The notes under the pieces were generated by a model, which was not told the DNA's origin, made no database searches, and worked only from the letters and a program-made list of their open reading frames with translations. A program made the position numbers and the translations under genes. 64,000 nt of DNA from Nocardia brasiliensis (GTDB lineage: Bacteria; Actinomycetota; Actinomycetes; Mycobacteriales; Mycobacteriaceae): contig NZ_CP046171.1 of NCBI RefSeq assembly GCF_011801125.1, forward strand, positions 1,612,001-1,676,000. The letters run 5' to 3'. Below, piece after piece: positions 18,967-28,293 of this stretch; within the stretch, counting starts at the first letter, position 1, and every line of letters starts with the position of its first letter.

Positions 18967-19611
18967 CTAATTGTCGGTTTTCTCGGTCGCGCCGTGCGGT
19001 CGTGTGTCCGCATATCCCGTGAGCAGCGGAATGACCAAAGCGTCGATCACCCGCTCGAAATACGCGCCCTCCATGGGTTCTTCCTTGTCGAGCAGGCGAT
19101 AGAAGATCATCGCGGGCACGACGTCGGCGATGAGTTCGGTGTCGGCGCCCGGCGCGATTTCGCCGCGTTCGCGCGCCCGGTCCACAATGGCGGCATAGGC
19201 CGCGCGGCGGGGCTGCGAGATGACCCGCTCGACGGTTTCGCGCAATTGCTGATCGCGTTTGATCGCCGAGGCGATCGCGGACAGGATCGAATCCCGTTGG
19301 CTGCTCGGGTCCAGATACATGGCGCCGACGGCGATCAGGTCCGAACGCAGGCTGCCGGTATCCGGTAGCGGCTCGTCCCAGCTCAGCGCCTGGATCGCGT
19401 CGCGCACCAGTTCCGACTTGTCCTTCCAGCGTCGATACACCGTGGCTCGGCCCGCGCCCGCCCTGGCCGCGACGGCGTCCATGGTCAGCCGGTCGTAGCC
19501 GACCTCGGGCAGAATCTCGCTGACGGCGGCCAGCAGTGCGCGGTCGCGGTCCGGATCCCGTGGCCTGCCACCGGGTTTCGTCTTTGCCCCGCCGCTCTGT
19601 GGTGTCGACAC
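18967..19611 (-). CDS. TetR-family transcriptional repressor
   Basis: The 214-residue protein has an N-terminal helix-turn-helix (about 25-75) with the classic segments YDRLTMDAVAARAGAG and RATVYRRWKDKSELVRDA. A C-terminal ligand/dimer domain follows, with RRAAYAAIVDRARERGEI of the TetR_C type. The GTG start at 19611 is chosen because the open frame above it is a shadow. The intergenic space to the divergent FAD oxidase holds two palindromes that are likely its operators, so it probably represses itself, the downstream oxidoreductase and the oxidase. Confidence 0.88.
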   Translation of the reverse strand: MSTPQSGGAKTKPGGRPRDPDRDRALLAAVSEILPEVGYDRLTMDAVAARAGAGRATVYRRWKDKSELVRDAIQALSWDEPLPDTGSLRSDLIAVGAMYLDPSSQRDSILSAIASAIKRDQQLRETVERVISQPRRAAYAAIVDRARERGEIAPGADTELIADVVPAMIFYRLLDKEEPMEGAYFERVIDALVIPLLTGYADTRPHGATEKTDN

Positions 19612-19634
19612 ACGGACAGCGTAGCGGTCGAGGA

Positions 19635-19695
19635 GATACGAAACAAGCGTGTTCTGTATCGCATCTCCATTTATGAAACGAGTGCGTATCGTTTC
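19635..19695. promoter_or_regulatory. Two palindromic operators, probable TetR binding sites
   Basis: Site 1 (19635-19660) has half-sites GATACGAAAC and GTTCTGTATC around a six-base centre, with eight of ten positions paired. Site 2 (19675-19695) has GAAACGA and TCGTTTC around seven bases, perfectly paired. Both share GAAAC and GATACG/CGTATC elements. They lie 15 bases apart between the divergent TetR and oxidase starts, and site 2 is within 30 bases of the oxidase ATG, where bound repressor would block transcription. Confidence 0.6.
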
Positions 19696-19721
19696 GTAAT
19701 GAACCTCTCGGAAGGAATGGA

Positions 19722-21170
19722 ATGAGCGCAGGTCAGGACGGTAAGGGCGGGTCGTTCGAGCTGAGCCGCCGCCGTTTGCTGGTGGTCGGCAGCGGGCTCG
19801 CGGTGGCGGCGTGCACGACCGACGGGTCTGGAACGCAGGCGGCCGCGGCCGACGATTCGAAGCTGCGCTCCGCGGTGCGCGGGCGGGTGCTGCTGCCCGG
19901 TGACGATGGTTTCGACCTGGCCCGCAAGCCGTGGAACCTGACGGTGGACCAGTCGGTGCGCGCCGTCGTCGAACTCGCCGATGCCGAGGACGCCACGGCG
20001 CTGGTGCGCTACGCCAAGGATGCGGGCGCCACGTTGGCGGTTCAGCCGAACGGGCACAATCCCTCGCCCGCGGTGAACGGAACGATCCTCGTACGTACCA
20101 AGCGCTTCGACGAGATCCTGGTCGATCCCGTCGCCCGCACCGCGCGGGTGGGGTCCGGCGTTTCCTGGGGGCAGGTGCAGGAGATCGCGAGCGCGCACGG
20201 GCTGACCGGCGTTGCGGGCAGCGCACCGGGCGTCGGCATCACCGGATACACCCTCGGCGGCGGATTGAGCTGGTTCGCACGCAAATTCGGCTGGGCCGCC
20301 GACAGCGTCACGGCGTTGGAGATCATCGATGCCGACGGTCGCGGCCGCCGGGTCACGGCCGCGTCGGAGCCGGATCTGTTCTGGGCCTTGCGCGGTGGTG
20401 GCGGCGACTACGCGCTGGTCACCACCATCGAGTTCACGCTGCACTCGATTCCCGGCCTGTACGGCGGCAAAGTGGTCTGGCCTGCCGAGCGGGCACCGCA
20501 GGTGATGGCCGCCTTCCGCGAGGTGACCGCGACGGCGCCGGAGGAACTGACGATCTGGTGGAGTCTGCTGCAATTCGACGGCGCCCCACCGATGGTCGGC
20601 ATTGATGTCACCTATCTCGGCGACGAGGCGGCCGGTCAGGCACTGCTGCGCCCGTTCGACGGCATCGAGGGCAAGATGCGCGACACCCGCCGCGTGTTGC
20701 CGATCGCCGAATTGGGCACCATCACCGGCGAACCTGCCGAGCCGAGCCCGATCCGCTCGCGGATCGAACTGCTCGATGGGCTCACCGATGCCGACGTGGC
20801 AGGTCTGCTGGACAAGCCGATGGCGCCGGTGGCCGCGGTGCAGGTCCGCCATCTCGGTGGCCGCCTCGCCGGGCCGTCGGACACCCCGGCGGGCGCGGTC
20901 GCCAGTCCCTACTACATCGGCCTGATCGCACCCGAGGTCACGCCGGACATGGCCGCCGCCAACACGACTCGGATGGAGGAGTATCTCACCGCCCTGGGCG
21001 CCTCGCGCAGCCGCCGGACACCGCTGACCCTGCTGGGCCCCGGTCAGTCCGCTGCCGACGCCTTCACACCCGACACCCTGGCCCGGCTGCGCGGTATCAA
21101 GCGCAGCGTGGACCCACACGGCTTGTTCCGCAGCAACTTCCCGGTCCTCGACCCGAAGTCCGGCCGCTGA
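19722..21170 (+). CDS. Exported FAD-linked oxidase (PCMH/VAO fold)
   Basis: The 482-residue protein has a twin-arginine-like leader with a lipobox (SRRRLLVVGSG then AACT), so it is probably exported and lipid-anchored. The FAD domain (about 60-240) includes LAVQPNGHNPSPA, whose His is placed for covalent flavin attachment, and GVGITGYTLGGGLSWFARKFG. The second covalent Cys of berberine-bridge enzymes is missing there. The end HGLFRSNFPV is the usual BBE-like C-terminus. It is divergent from the TetR gene and probably repressed by it. The substrate could be an alcohol, sugar or phenolic compound. Confidence 0.8.
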   Translation: MSAGQDGKGGSFELSRRRLLVVGSGLAVAACTTDGSGTQAAAADDSKLRSAVRGRVLLPGDDGFDLARKPWNLTVDQSVRAVVELADAEDATALVRYAKDAGATLAVQPNGHNPSPAVNGTILVRTKRFDEILVDPVARTARVGSGVSWGQVQEIASAHGLTGVAGSAPGVGITGYTLGGGLSWFARKFGWAADSVTALEIIDADGRGRRVTAASEPDLFWALRGGGGDYALVTTIEFTLHSIPGLYGGKVVWPAERAPQVMAAFREVTATAPEELTIWWSLLQFDGAPPMVGIDVTYLGDEAAGQALLRPFDGIEGKMRDTRRVLPIAELGTITGEPAEPSPIRSRIELLDGLTDADVAGLLDKPMAPVAAVQVRHLGGRLAGPSDTPAGAVASPYYIGLIAPEVTPDMAAANTTRMEEYLTALGASRSRRTPLTLLGPGQSAADAFTPDTLARLRGIKRSVDPHGLFRSNFPVLDPKSGR

Positions 21171-21183
21171 GCAACCGGCCGCA

Positions 21184-21213
21184 CGTGGCCGCGGCCCCTC
21201 GGTCGCGGCCACG
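21184..21213 (+). terminator. Perfect hairpin, probable terminator after the FAD oxidase gene
   Basis: CGTGGCCGCG at 21184-21193 pairs perfectly with CGCGGCCACG at 21204-21213 across a ten-base loop. It lies 13 bases after the oxidase stop. There is no T-run, as usual in GC-rich actinomycetes. Confidence 0.6.
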
Positions 21214-21264
21214 CCGGTACTGGAGAGAAGTGCCGAATTACCGTTCGAACAGGGGGATTACGCC

Positions 21265-22236
21265 ATGTTGCGTGCTCTCGACAGCAATGATCGTGCCACG
21301 GCAGGGGTGGTGAGCTGGCCGGACGAGATCGATGACATCCTGGCCGGCGATCTGACCTGCGGTCTCGTCTACTCCACCCCGGCCGGTGGTGCGGTGGTGA
21401 CCGCGGTCTCGCCCATCGGTCTGCGCGATCGGGCAACGGGGACAATCGGATTCACCACCTCGCTCGGCATGGGCCGGAAGCTGGATCGGATCGCGCGCGA
21501 GCCGAAGGTGGCCCTGGCCTACCACAGCCGCGCGCACGGTCTCGGCGATCCCGCGAACCGTCGTTACGTGCTGGTGCAGGGGACGGCCCGTTTCGATCCC
21601 GAGCCGGACCGCGGCGTGCTCGACGAGATCGGCGCCAAGTCCGCGCCGTTCATGGGTGAGCGACGGCGGGGCGTCTTCTGGGATCGCTGGCTCAGCGCCT
21701 ATTACGACGATCGCGTGCTCGTGCAGGTCACCGTGACCCGCATCGTGTGCTGGCCCGATCTGCACGCCGCCGAGTCGCCGGTGGTCTACGGCGCGCCACT
21801 GCCGGTCCACCATGTGCCCCCGCAGGTCCGTCCGGCGAAGGGCATCGTGCCCAGGGGGGACGTGACGAAGTCCGCGAATCAGATTGCGCGACTGCCTTAT
21901 CGGCTCCTCGGCTATCGCGACGACGACGGCTATCCGATGGTGCTTCCGGTGCAGGTGATCGGATCGAGCGATGCCGGTATCCGGTTGTTCACCCCGCGCG
22001 GCCTGCCGCCGGGCGGTCGGCGGGCAGGCCTGCTCGCCCACTCCTACCACCCGAAGCTGGTCGGCGTCGAGGTCGGGCAATACACCGGCTGGCTGGAGTC
22101 CGATGGCACCGAGGCGGGCTACGCGCCGCACACCCGCTCGGTCATCAAGACCCCGGCGAGCGACACGGTGATGATGCTGGTGTTCGGCTTCCTGGCCCGG
22201 CACCGGTTGAAAGCGCGCAGGCGAAGGCAGGCGTAA
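21265..22236 (+). CDS. Pyridoxamine 5'-phosphate oxidase-like (FMN split-barrel) protein
   Basis: The 323-residue protein shows split-barrel features: GGAVVTAVSPIGLRDRATGTIGF resembles the substrate/flavin strand, and KLDRIAREPKVALAYHSRAHG the following helix. A second related half follows from about residue 195 (YRDDDGYPMVLPVQV), so two tandem split-barrel repeats are likely. It is not close to PdxH itself. No signal peptide is seen. A flavin- or F420-dependent reductase role is possible. It stands alone between a terminator and the mannosidase gene. Confidence 0.55.
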   Translation: MLRALDSNDRATAGVVSWPDEIDDILAGDLTCGLVYSTPAGGAVVTAVSPIGLRDRATGTIGFTTSLGMGRKLDRIAREPKVALAYHSRAHGLGDPANRRYVLVQGTARFDPEPDRGVLDEIGAKSAPFMGERRRGVFWDRWLSAYYDDRVLVQVTVTRIVCWPDLHAAESPVVYGAPLPVHHVPPQVRPAKGIVPRGDVTKSANQIARLPYRLLGYRDDDGYPMVLPVQVIGSSDAGIRLFTPRGLPPGGRRAGLLAHSYHPKLVGVEVGQYTGWLESDGTEAGYAPHTRSVIKTPASDTVMMLVFGFLARHRLKARRRRQA

Positions 22237-22351
22237 CGGCTCGGCCGGTCCGCCGAACCGCCGTTTCCCGGGAATCCACGGCAGGTACGGCACCGTCACG
22301 GAGAATGGGGCAGATCGATGATCAGCGCCTGATCCGATGGGAGCCACCGCC

Positions 22352-25300
22352 ATGCACGACGACCGTCGATTGATCGAAGATCGCCTCGGGCGAGTTCTCG
22401 GCGAACGGATCGTACCCGCGATCTACGGCGCGTCGGTGCCGATGCAGGTGTCGATCTGGGGCGCACCGGATGAACCGGTGCCGGTCGCCGATGGCCTTGC
22501 CGCGCCGCGCACCCCCACCGCCGCGGGCGCGGCCTGGGGCGCCCCGTGGGGCACCAGCTGGCTCACGGTCGAGGGCACGGTACCCGCCGCGTGGGCGGGC
22601 AAGACCGTGGAGGCGATCATCGACCTCGGCTTTGATCGGAACATGCCCGGCTTCCAGTGTGAAGGGCTGGTGTATCTGCCGGACGGATCACCGGTGAAGG
22701 GACTGCACCCGCGCAATCAATGGGTGCGGGTGGGGTCTCCGGCGGTGGGCGGCGAGCACGTGCTGCTGCATGTCGAGGCGGCGTCGAACCCGATCATTCC
22801 GTTCTTCGGGCCGACGCCGCTCGGCGACAAGTCGACCGCGGGCACCGAGCCGCAATACCGGCTCGGCCGAATGGATCTCGCGGTCTTTCACGACGAGGTC
22901 TGGCACCTGGTGCAGGACCTCGAGGTGCTCGGCGAACTGATGCACGAGATGCCGGAGGATCCCGCCCGCCGCTACGACATCGTGCGGGCGATCGAGCGCG
23001 CGCTCGACGCCATTGATCTGCAGGACGTGCCCGCCACCGCCGCCGCGGCGCGCGCGTGCCTGGCCGACGCGCTGGCCGCGCCCGCGGTACCGTCGGCACA
23101 CCGGATTTCGGCGGTCGGGCACGCGCACATCGACTCGGCCTGGCTCTGGCCGCTGCGCGAGACCGTCCGCAAGGTGGCCCGCACCACCGCGAACATGACC
23201 GCGCTGCTGGCCGATGATCCCGAGTTCGTCTACGCGATGTCGCAAGCGGCACAGTACGACTTCGTCAAACAGCATCGCCCCGAGGTCTACGCGAAGGTGA
23301 AAGCGGCGGTGGCGCAGGGGCGTTTCGTGCCGACGGGCGGGATGTGGGTCGAGGCGGACACGAACATGCCGGGCTCCGAGGCGATGGCACGGCAATTCGT
23401 GCACGGCAAGCGGTTCTTCCTCGAGGAGTTCGGGATCGAGAACGAAGAAGCGTGGTTGCCGGACACGTTCGGCTTCGCCGCGGGGCTGCCCCAGATCATC
23501 AAGGCGGCGGGCTCCAAATGGCTGCTCACGCAGAAGATCTCCTGGAGCCAGATCAACAAGTTCCCGCATCACACCTTCCTGTGGGAGGGCATCGACGGCA
23601 CCCGCGTCTTCACCCACTTCCCGCCGGTCGACACCTACAACTGCTCCATGCAGGGCCGTGAGATCGCCCATGCCGCAAGAAATTTCAAAGACAAGGGGCG
23701 TGCGTCGATGTCGCTCGCGCCGACCGGCTGGGGTGACGGCGGCGGCGGGACCACGCGGGAGATGATCGCCAAGGCCGCCCGGATGAAGGATCTCGAAGGC
23801 TCGCCGAAGGTGGTGTGGGACAAGCCCGTCGACTTCTTCGCGCGGGCGCAGGCGGAGTACGCGAACCCGCCGGTGTGGGTGGGGGAGCTGTACCTCGAAC
23901 TGCACCGCGCCACCCTGACCAGCCAGGCCAAGACCAAACAGGGTAATCGGCGCAACGAGCACCTGCTGCGCGAAGCCGAGCTGTGGGCCGCGACGGCCGC
24001 GGTGCGCAAGGGCGCGCGGTACCCGTACGACGCGCTCGACCGGCTCTGGAAAACGGTGCTGCTGCACCAATTCCACGACATTCTGCCGGGCTCCTCGATC
24101 GCCTGGGTGCATCGGGAAGCCGAGCGTACGCACGCGGCGGTGACCGAGGAGCTGACCGCGCTCATCGAAAAGGCGCACCGGCTGCTCGGCGGCGAACAGC
24201 CGGGGCCGAATGTGTTCAACCCGGCGCCGCATGCCTGGCGCGGGGTGGCCGCGGGCGGTGCCGGACCCGAACAGTCGGGCCCGCCGTGCGCGGTGGACGA
24301 GCGCGCCGACGGCGGATTCGTGCTCGACAACGGTCTGCTGCGGGTGGAGATCGACGCACGCGGTCTCGTGGTGTCCGTGGTCGACCTCGCCAACCAACGC
24401 GAGACAGTGCCGCCCGGAGCGGCCGCGAATCTGCTGCAGCTGCACCCCGATCTGCCCAACTCATGGGACGCCTGGGATGTCGATCTGTTCTACCGTAACC
24501 GGGTCACTGACCTCACCGAGGCGGACTTCGTTGTGGCGGAAACTGATGCGCCGACCGGTGCCGTGGTGCGAGTCGGCCGGTCGTTCGGTTCGTCCAAGAT
24601 CGAGCAGACGCTCACGCTGTGTGCGGGCGCGCGCAGCCTCGACATCGATACCAGGGTCGACTGGTACGAGACCGAGAAGTTCCTCAAACTCGCCTTCCCC
24701 CTGGACATCCACGCCGATCGCTACGCATCGGAGACCCAGTTCGGGCATCTGTACCGGCCGACGCACACGAATACCAGTTGGGAGTACGCGAAGTTCGAGG
24801 CCTGCAATCATCGCTTCGTCCACTTCGCCGAGCCTGGTTGGGGTGTCGGGCTGGTCAACGATGCCACCTACGGCCACGACGTGACCCGCACCGTCCGGCC
24901 GGACGGTGGCACGACGACAACGGTGCGGGCTTCGCTGCTGCGCGCCCCGCGCTTCCCCGATCCCGAGACCGATCACGGCACCCACGACTTCCGGCACGCG
25001 TTGCTGCCGGGCGCCTCGATCGGGGACGCGGTCGCTGCGGGCTATCGGATCAACCTCGCCCGTCCGACCGCGGGCGTCGCCGATCCGGTCGCACCCCTGT
25101 TCACCGTGGACAACGACGCGGTGGTGACCAGCGCGGTGAAACTCGCCGACGACGGCAGTGGCGATGTCGTGCTGCGCGTCTACGAGGCGCACGGCGGCCG
25201 GGCGACGGCCTTGGTGACTCCGGATTTCGAGACCGTGCGGCATCAGGTGTGCGATCTGCTGGAGCGGCCGCTGTCCGGTGAGGTTCCGGTGGTCGCGGAG

Positions 25301-25372
25301 TCCGGCGGAGTTCGGGTGCGGCTGCGCCCTTTTCAGCTCGTCACGCTCCGTTTCGCCCGTGCCGCCGGGTAG
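22352..25372 (+). CDS. Alpha-mannosidase, glycoside hydrolase family 38
   Basis: The 1006-residue protein has an N-terminal beta domain, then the GH38 catalytic domain from about residue 250: zinc-binding HAHID at 257-261 (AVGHAHIDSAWLWP), the EADTNMPG segment with the nucleophile Asp, and LPDTFGFAAGLPQI. Beta-sandwich domains fill the C-terminal half. It cleaves alpha-linked mannose, in actinomycetes probably from glycoproteins, lipomannan-type glycans or host glycans. No signal peptide is evident. The ATG at 22352 follows GGGAG; an in-frame ATG 15 bases upstream is less well placed. Confidence 0.92.
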   Translation: MHDDRRLIEDRLGRVLGERIVPAIYGASVPMQVSIWGAPDEPVPVADGLAAPRTPTAAGAAWGAPWGTSWLTVEGTVPAAWAGKTVEAIIDLGFDRNMPGFQCEGLVYLPDGSPVKGLHPRNQWVRVGSPAVGGEHVLLHVEAASNPIIPFFGPTPLGDKSTAGTEPQYRLGRMDLAVFHDEVWHLVQDLEVLGELMHEMPEDPARRYDIVRAIERALDAIDLQDVPATAAAARACLADALAAPAVPSAHRISAVGHAHIDSAWLWPLRETVRKVARTTANMTALLADDPEFVYAMSQAAQYDFVKQHRPEVYAKVKAAVAQGRFVPTGGMWVEADTNMPGSEAMARQFVHGKRFFLEEFGIENEEAWLPDTFGFAAGLPQIIKAAGSKWLLTQKISWSQINKFPHHTFLWEGIDGTRVFTHFPPVDTYNCSMQGREIAHAARNFKDKGRASMSLAPTGWGDGGGGTTREMIAKAARMKDLEGSPKVVWDKPVDFFARAQAEYANPPVWVGELYLELHRATLTSQAKTKQGNRRNEHLLREAELWAATAAVRKGARYPYDALDRLWKTVLLHQFHDILPGSSIAWVHREAERTHAAVTEELTALIEKAHRLLGGEQPGPNVFNPAPHAWRGVAAGGAGPEQSGPPCAVDERADGGFVLDNGLLRVEIDARGLVVSVVDLANQRETVPPGAAANLLQLHPDLPNSWDAWDVDLFYRNRVTDLTEADFVVAETDAPTGAVVRVGRSFGSSKIEQTLTLCAGARSLDIDTRVDWYETEKFLKLAFPLDIHADRYASETQFGHLYRPTHTNTSWEYAKFEACNHRFVHFAEPGWGVGLVNDATYGHDVTRTVRPDGGTTTTVRASLLRAPRFPDPETDHGTHDFRHALLPGASIGDAVAAGYRINLARPTAGVADPVAPLFTVDNDAVVTSAVKLADDGSGDVVLRVYEAHGGRATALVTPDFETVRHQVCDLLERPLSGEVPVVAESGGVRVRLRPFQLVTLRFARAAG

Positions 25373-25389
25373 TGCGAGCCCGTTGCGGG

Positions 25390-25423
25390 TGGCCCCGCGC
25401 CGGGGTGTAGCGGCGCGGGGCCA
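25390..25423 (+). terminator. Strong hairpin terminator after the mannosidase gene
   Basis: TGGCCCCGCGCCG (25390-25402) pairs with CGGCGCGGGGCCA (25411-25423), a perfect 13-base stem with an eight-base loop, 17 bases after the mannosidase stop. It isolates that gene from the riboswitch-controlled operon. Confidence 0.75.
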
Positions 25424-25462
25424 TCGTGGCTGCCGGTACACGCTCCGGCGCGTCCACGGTAA

Positions 25463-25482
25463 CCCTAAATAAATTATTAGGG
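25463..25482. promoter_or_regulatory. AT-rich palindrome upstream of the cobalamin riboswitch
   Basis: CCCTAA at 25463-25468 and TTAGGG at 25477-25482 flank an eight-base AT-only centre. In this GC-rich window such an island is conspicuous. It lies about 50-70 bases before the riboswitch, where the promoter of the transporter operon must be, so it may be the promoter core itself or a metal-regulator operator. Confidence 0.4.
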
Positions 25483-25529
25483 AAGCCGAACTCGCCGGGT
25501 GTCGACGAAACCCGAGGTGAAGCGACGGT

Positions 25530-25700
25530 TCCGCGCTCGGGGCCTTGTACTGTTCTCGTCGGCGTAGGGAACACCGGTGCGAATCCGGGGCTGTCCCGCA
25601 ACTGTCACCGAGGAGCAAACCGCCAGTTCATGGCCACGACCTGCCCAGGTTGGAAGGCCGGCGGTGCGCGTCGAATCGGGAGCCAGGATACCTGCGCCGC
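25530..25700 (+). promoter_or_regulatory. Cobalamin (vitamin B12) riboswitch
   Basis: The conserved core is plain: from 25567 GGGAACACCGGTGCGAATCC, then GGGGCTGTCCCGCAACTGT ending at 25605, matching the invariant box of cobalamin riboswitches. About 75 bases later AGCCAGGATACCTGC at 25681-25695 supplies the 3' conserved arm. The aptamer ends about 30 bases before the start codon of the transporter-binding protein. Binding of adenosylcobalamin would fold the leader and hide the ribosome site, lowering expression when B12 is plentiful. The outer limits given are approximate. Confidence 0.92.
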
Positions 25701-25729
25701 GGCAAGGGACGAACACCACGAGGATGGCG

Positions 25730-27316
25730 ATGCACAACTCCACATCGACCGCGCCCGCATTCGGGCGGCGGCGGTTATTGGCCGGCGCGACCGCGCTGGT
25801 CGCGTTCGGCGGCGCGTGGGCGCTGACCGGCTGCGGCACCGACGCGAACCCCGGCAACGCACCCGACGGGCCACCCCGGCCCGGCGGACGGTTGCGCACC
25901 GCGATCGCGGGCCGCTCGGCGACCGCGGACGTGCTCGACCCGCACCAGGCGGGCAGCTCGGCCGGTGGCGCGGTCTCGAAGAACGTGTGGGACAAGCTGG
26001 TCGCCTACAACAACGACCTCACCCTGCGCTATCGCTTGGCGGAGTCGTTGCAGCCCAACGCCGACGGCAGCGAGTGGCGGATCGTCCTGCGGCCCGGTGT
26101 GCTCTTCAGCGACGGAACCCCGCTCACCGCGCGGGACGTGCTGTGGAGCTTCGCGCGCATGCTGGACCCGGCGCGGAAGTCCTCCGGTGACCTCGCCATG
26201 GTCGACATGGCACGGACCCGCGCCGACGGCGATCTCGGCGTGGTGGTGGCGATGAAAACGCCGCTCGCGGACTTCGGTTCGGTGCTTGCCGGTTGGTACT
26301 GCTACATCGTCAAGGACGGCACGACCACCTTCGACGAGCACACCCTGCCGGTGGGCACCGGGCCCTTCGTGCTGGAGCGCTGGTCGCCGGGCGATCGAAC
26401 GCTGTTGCGGCGCAACGAGCGGCACTGGGACGGTCCGGCGCTGCTGGACGAGGTGGAGATCATCCAGATCGCCGAGACCGAGGCCAGGGTGAACGCCTTC
26501 CTTTCCGATCAGGCCGATGTGGTGCACGAGATCTCGTACCTGCAGGCCAGCAATCTGTCCGGCGATCCGGATGTCTCGGTGATCGTGCCGCCCGCCGGGT
26601 TGATGGGCGCGTTCCAGATGCGCGTGGATCTCCCACCGTTCGACGACGTGCGAGTGCGGCAGGCGATGCGGTTGGCGGTGGACCGCCAGGCCATGGTCGA
26701 CTCGGTGTACTACGGCTACGGCGAGGTCGGCAACGACGTGTACGGCAAGGGCGCGCCGTTCTATGCCGATTCGCTGCCGCAACGCACCTACGACCCGCAG
26801 CGGGCGCGCGAGCTGCTGCGTGCGGCAGGCCAGGAAAACCTCACGGTCGCACTGCAAACCGCCGACGGCATGCCGGGCATGCTCGAATCCGCGACCCTCT
26901 TCGCCGAGCAGGCCAAGGCGGCGGGTATCACGATCCGGCTCGAGTCCGTGCCGGCCGATACCTACTTCTCTCAGGTCAGCGGCAAGTTCCCGCTGACCCA
27001 CATCGGTTGGTGGAACTACAGTCTCGACTATTTCTACGGCCAGACCATGACCAGCACCTCGCCGAGCAACGGCACCGGGTGGCAGCGGCCGGAATGGGAC
27101 GCCAAGTTCGCGGCGGCGCGCGCGGCGATGGACCCGCGGCGCCGCCGTCAGCTCTACCTGGAACTGCAGCAATCCCTGTGGGACGAGGGCGGTTACATCC
27201 TGCACAGCTTCGCGAAACGACCCGACGCGGCGCGGACGTTCGTGGGCGGGGTGCGCAATGGTGTACCCGGCACGGACGATTGGGCGAACTACGCCACCAC
27301 CTGGCTGGCTCGCTGA
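25730..27316 (+). CDS. ABC transporter substrate-binding lipoprotein, peptide/nickel/opine type (SBP_bac_5)
   Basis: The 528-residue protein has a twin-arginine-type leader with lipobox (GRRRLLAGATALV then LTGC), so it is anchored outside the membrane. The family-5 fold shows in FSDGTPLTARDVLWSFARMLDP and DDVRVRQAMRLAVDRQAMVD. It delivers a ligand to the permease pair encoded next. Because the leader is a cobalamin riboswitch, the cargo is probably cobalt, a cobalt chelate or a corrinoid rather than a peptide; that is inference. ATG 25730 is preferred, with CGAGGA upstream; an in-frame ATG lies six bases earlier. Confidence 0.85.
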   Translation: MHNSTSTAPAFGRRRLLAGATALVAFGGAWALTGCGTDANPGNAPDGPPRPGGRLRTAIAGRSATADVLDPHQAGSSAGGAVSKNVWDKLVAYNNDLTLRYRLAESLQPNADGSEWRIVLRPGVLFSDGTPLTARDVLWSFARMLDPARKSSGDLAMVDMARTRADGDLGVVVAMKTPLADFGSVLAGWYCYIVKDGTTTFDEHTLPVGTGPFVLERWSPGDRTLLRRNERHWDGPALLDEVEIIQIAETEARVNAFLSDQADVVHEISYLQASNLSGDPDVSVIVPPAGLMGAFQMRVDLPPFDDVRVRQAMRLAVDRQAMVDSVYYGYGEVGNDVYGKGAPFYADSLPQRTYDPQRARELLRAAGQENLTVALQTADGMPGMLESATLFAEQAKAAGITIRLESVPADTYFSQVSGKFPLTHIGWWNYSLDYFYGQTMTSTSPSNGTGWQRPEWDAKFAAARAAMDPRRRRQLYLELQQSLWDEGGYILHSFAKRPDAARTFVGGVRNGVPGTDDWANYATTWLAR

Positions 27317-27321
27317 CCATC

Positions 27322-28293
27322 GTGGTCCGCTATGTCGCACTCCGGGTCTGCGCGGGCATCGCCGTACTGCTCGGCGTGGCTCTGCTGGTGTTCGGGTTGT
27401 TCGAGACGCTGGATTCCGATGCCGCCACCGTCATCCTGTCCAGGGAGGGCGGCGGCGATCCGGCGCCTGCCCAAGTGGCCGCGCTGCGTGCGCAATTGGG
27501 CCTGGACCGGCCCGCGCCCCTTCGATTCGCGGAATGGGCGGGCGATTTCGCGCGCGGCGAGTTCGGCGATTCGCTGATCTCCGGACGTCCGGTGCGCGAC
27601 GTGCTGTTCGGCAGGTTCGCCAACAGCGCGACGCTGGCGCTGATCACCGCGGCGCTGCTGGTGCCGCTGTCCATCGGGCTCGGCCTTGCGGCGGGCGCGC
27701 GGGCCGGTTCGCGGACCGACCGGGTGATCAGCGTCGCCGCGCTCACCGCGGAGTCGGTGCCCTCGTTCGTCTCCGGTGTGCTGCTGGTCGCGACCGTCTC
27801 GTTGACATTGCGTCTGCTGCCCGCGGTCTCGCTCCTGCCGACCGGAACCAGCGTGTGGGACCGGCCGGAGATCCTCGTGCTGCCGGTGACCTGTCTGCTG
27901 ATCGGCTTGTCACCGCACCCGGTGCGGATGGTGCGCGCGCAGACCGCCGAGGTGATGGCGGGTGAGTACATTCTGACCGCGCGGCTCAACGGCGTCGGCG
28001 GCGCGCGGCTGTTCCTGCGCCACGTCGCGCCCAACGCGGTGTCGGCGTCGATCCATCCGCTGGCCGGGTCGGTGGTCGGATTGATCGGTGGCGTGGCGGT
28101 GGTCGAGACGCTGTTCGGCTATCCGGGCCTGTCCCAGGAACTGTTGCGCGCCATCTCCGCTCGTGACTTTCCGTTCGTCCAATCGACGGCCGTTCTGCTC
28201 GCGGCCTTCGGCATCGGGGTCTACCTGCTCGCCGATCTGCTCGCTTTGCTGGTGAGTCCGCTTGCGCGGCAACAGATCGTGGCGGACCGATGA
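27322..28293 (+). CDS. ABC transporter permease, DppB/NikB type
   Basis: The 323-residue integral membrane protein starts at the GTG at 27322, five bases after the binding-protein gene; the long upstream open frame is a shadow. A first membrane segment (YVALRVCAGIAVLLGVALLVF) and several later ones are clear. The coupling motif EYILTARLNGVGGARLFLRHVAPN matches the EAA loop that contacts the ATPase. ETLFGYPGLSQELLRAISARDFP is typical of DppB-type permeases. Its stop overlaps the next ATG, so the two transporter parts are made together. Confidence 0.9.
   Translation: MVRYVALRVCAGIAVLLGVALLVFGLFETLDSDAATVILSREGGGDPAPAQVAALRAQLGLDRPAPLRFAEWAGDFARGEFGDSLISGRPVRDVLFGRFANSATLALITAALLVPLSIGLGLAAGARAGSRTDRVISVAALTAESVPSFVSGVLLVATVSLTLRLLPAVSLLPTGTSVWDRPEILVLPVTCLLIGLSPHPVRMVRAQTAEVMAGEYILTARLNGVGGARLFLRHVAPNAVSASIHPLAGSVVGLIGGVAVVETLFGYPGLSQELLRAISARDFPFVQSTAVLLAAFGIGVYLLADLLALLVSPLARQQIVADR

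Noticed and set aside
26293-27321. Long upstream extension of the DppB-type permease
   Set aside because: It is an Arg/Gly/Ala-rich shadow of the binding-protein gene; the permease's first membrane segment follows the GTG at 27322.
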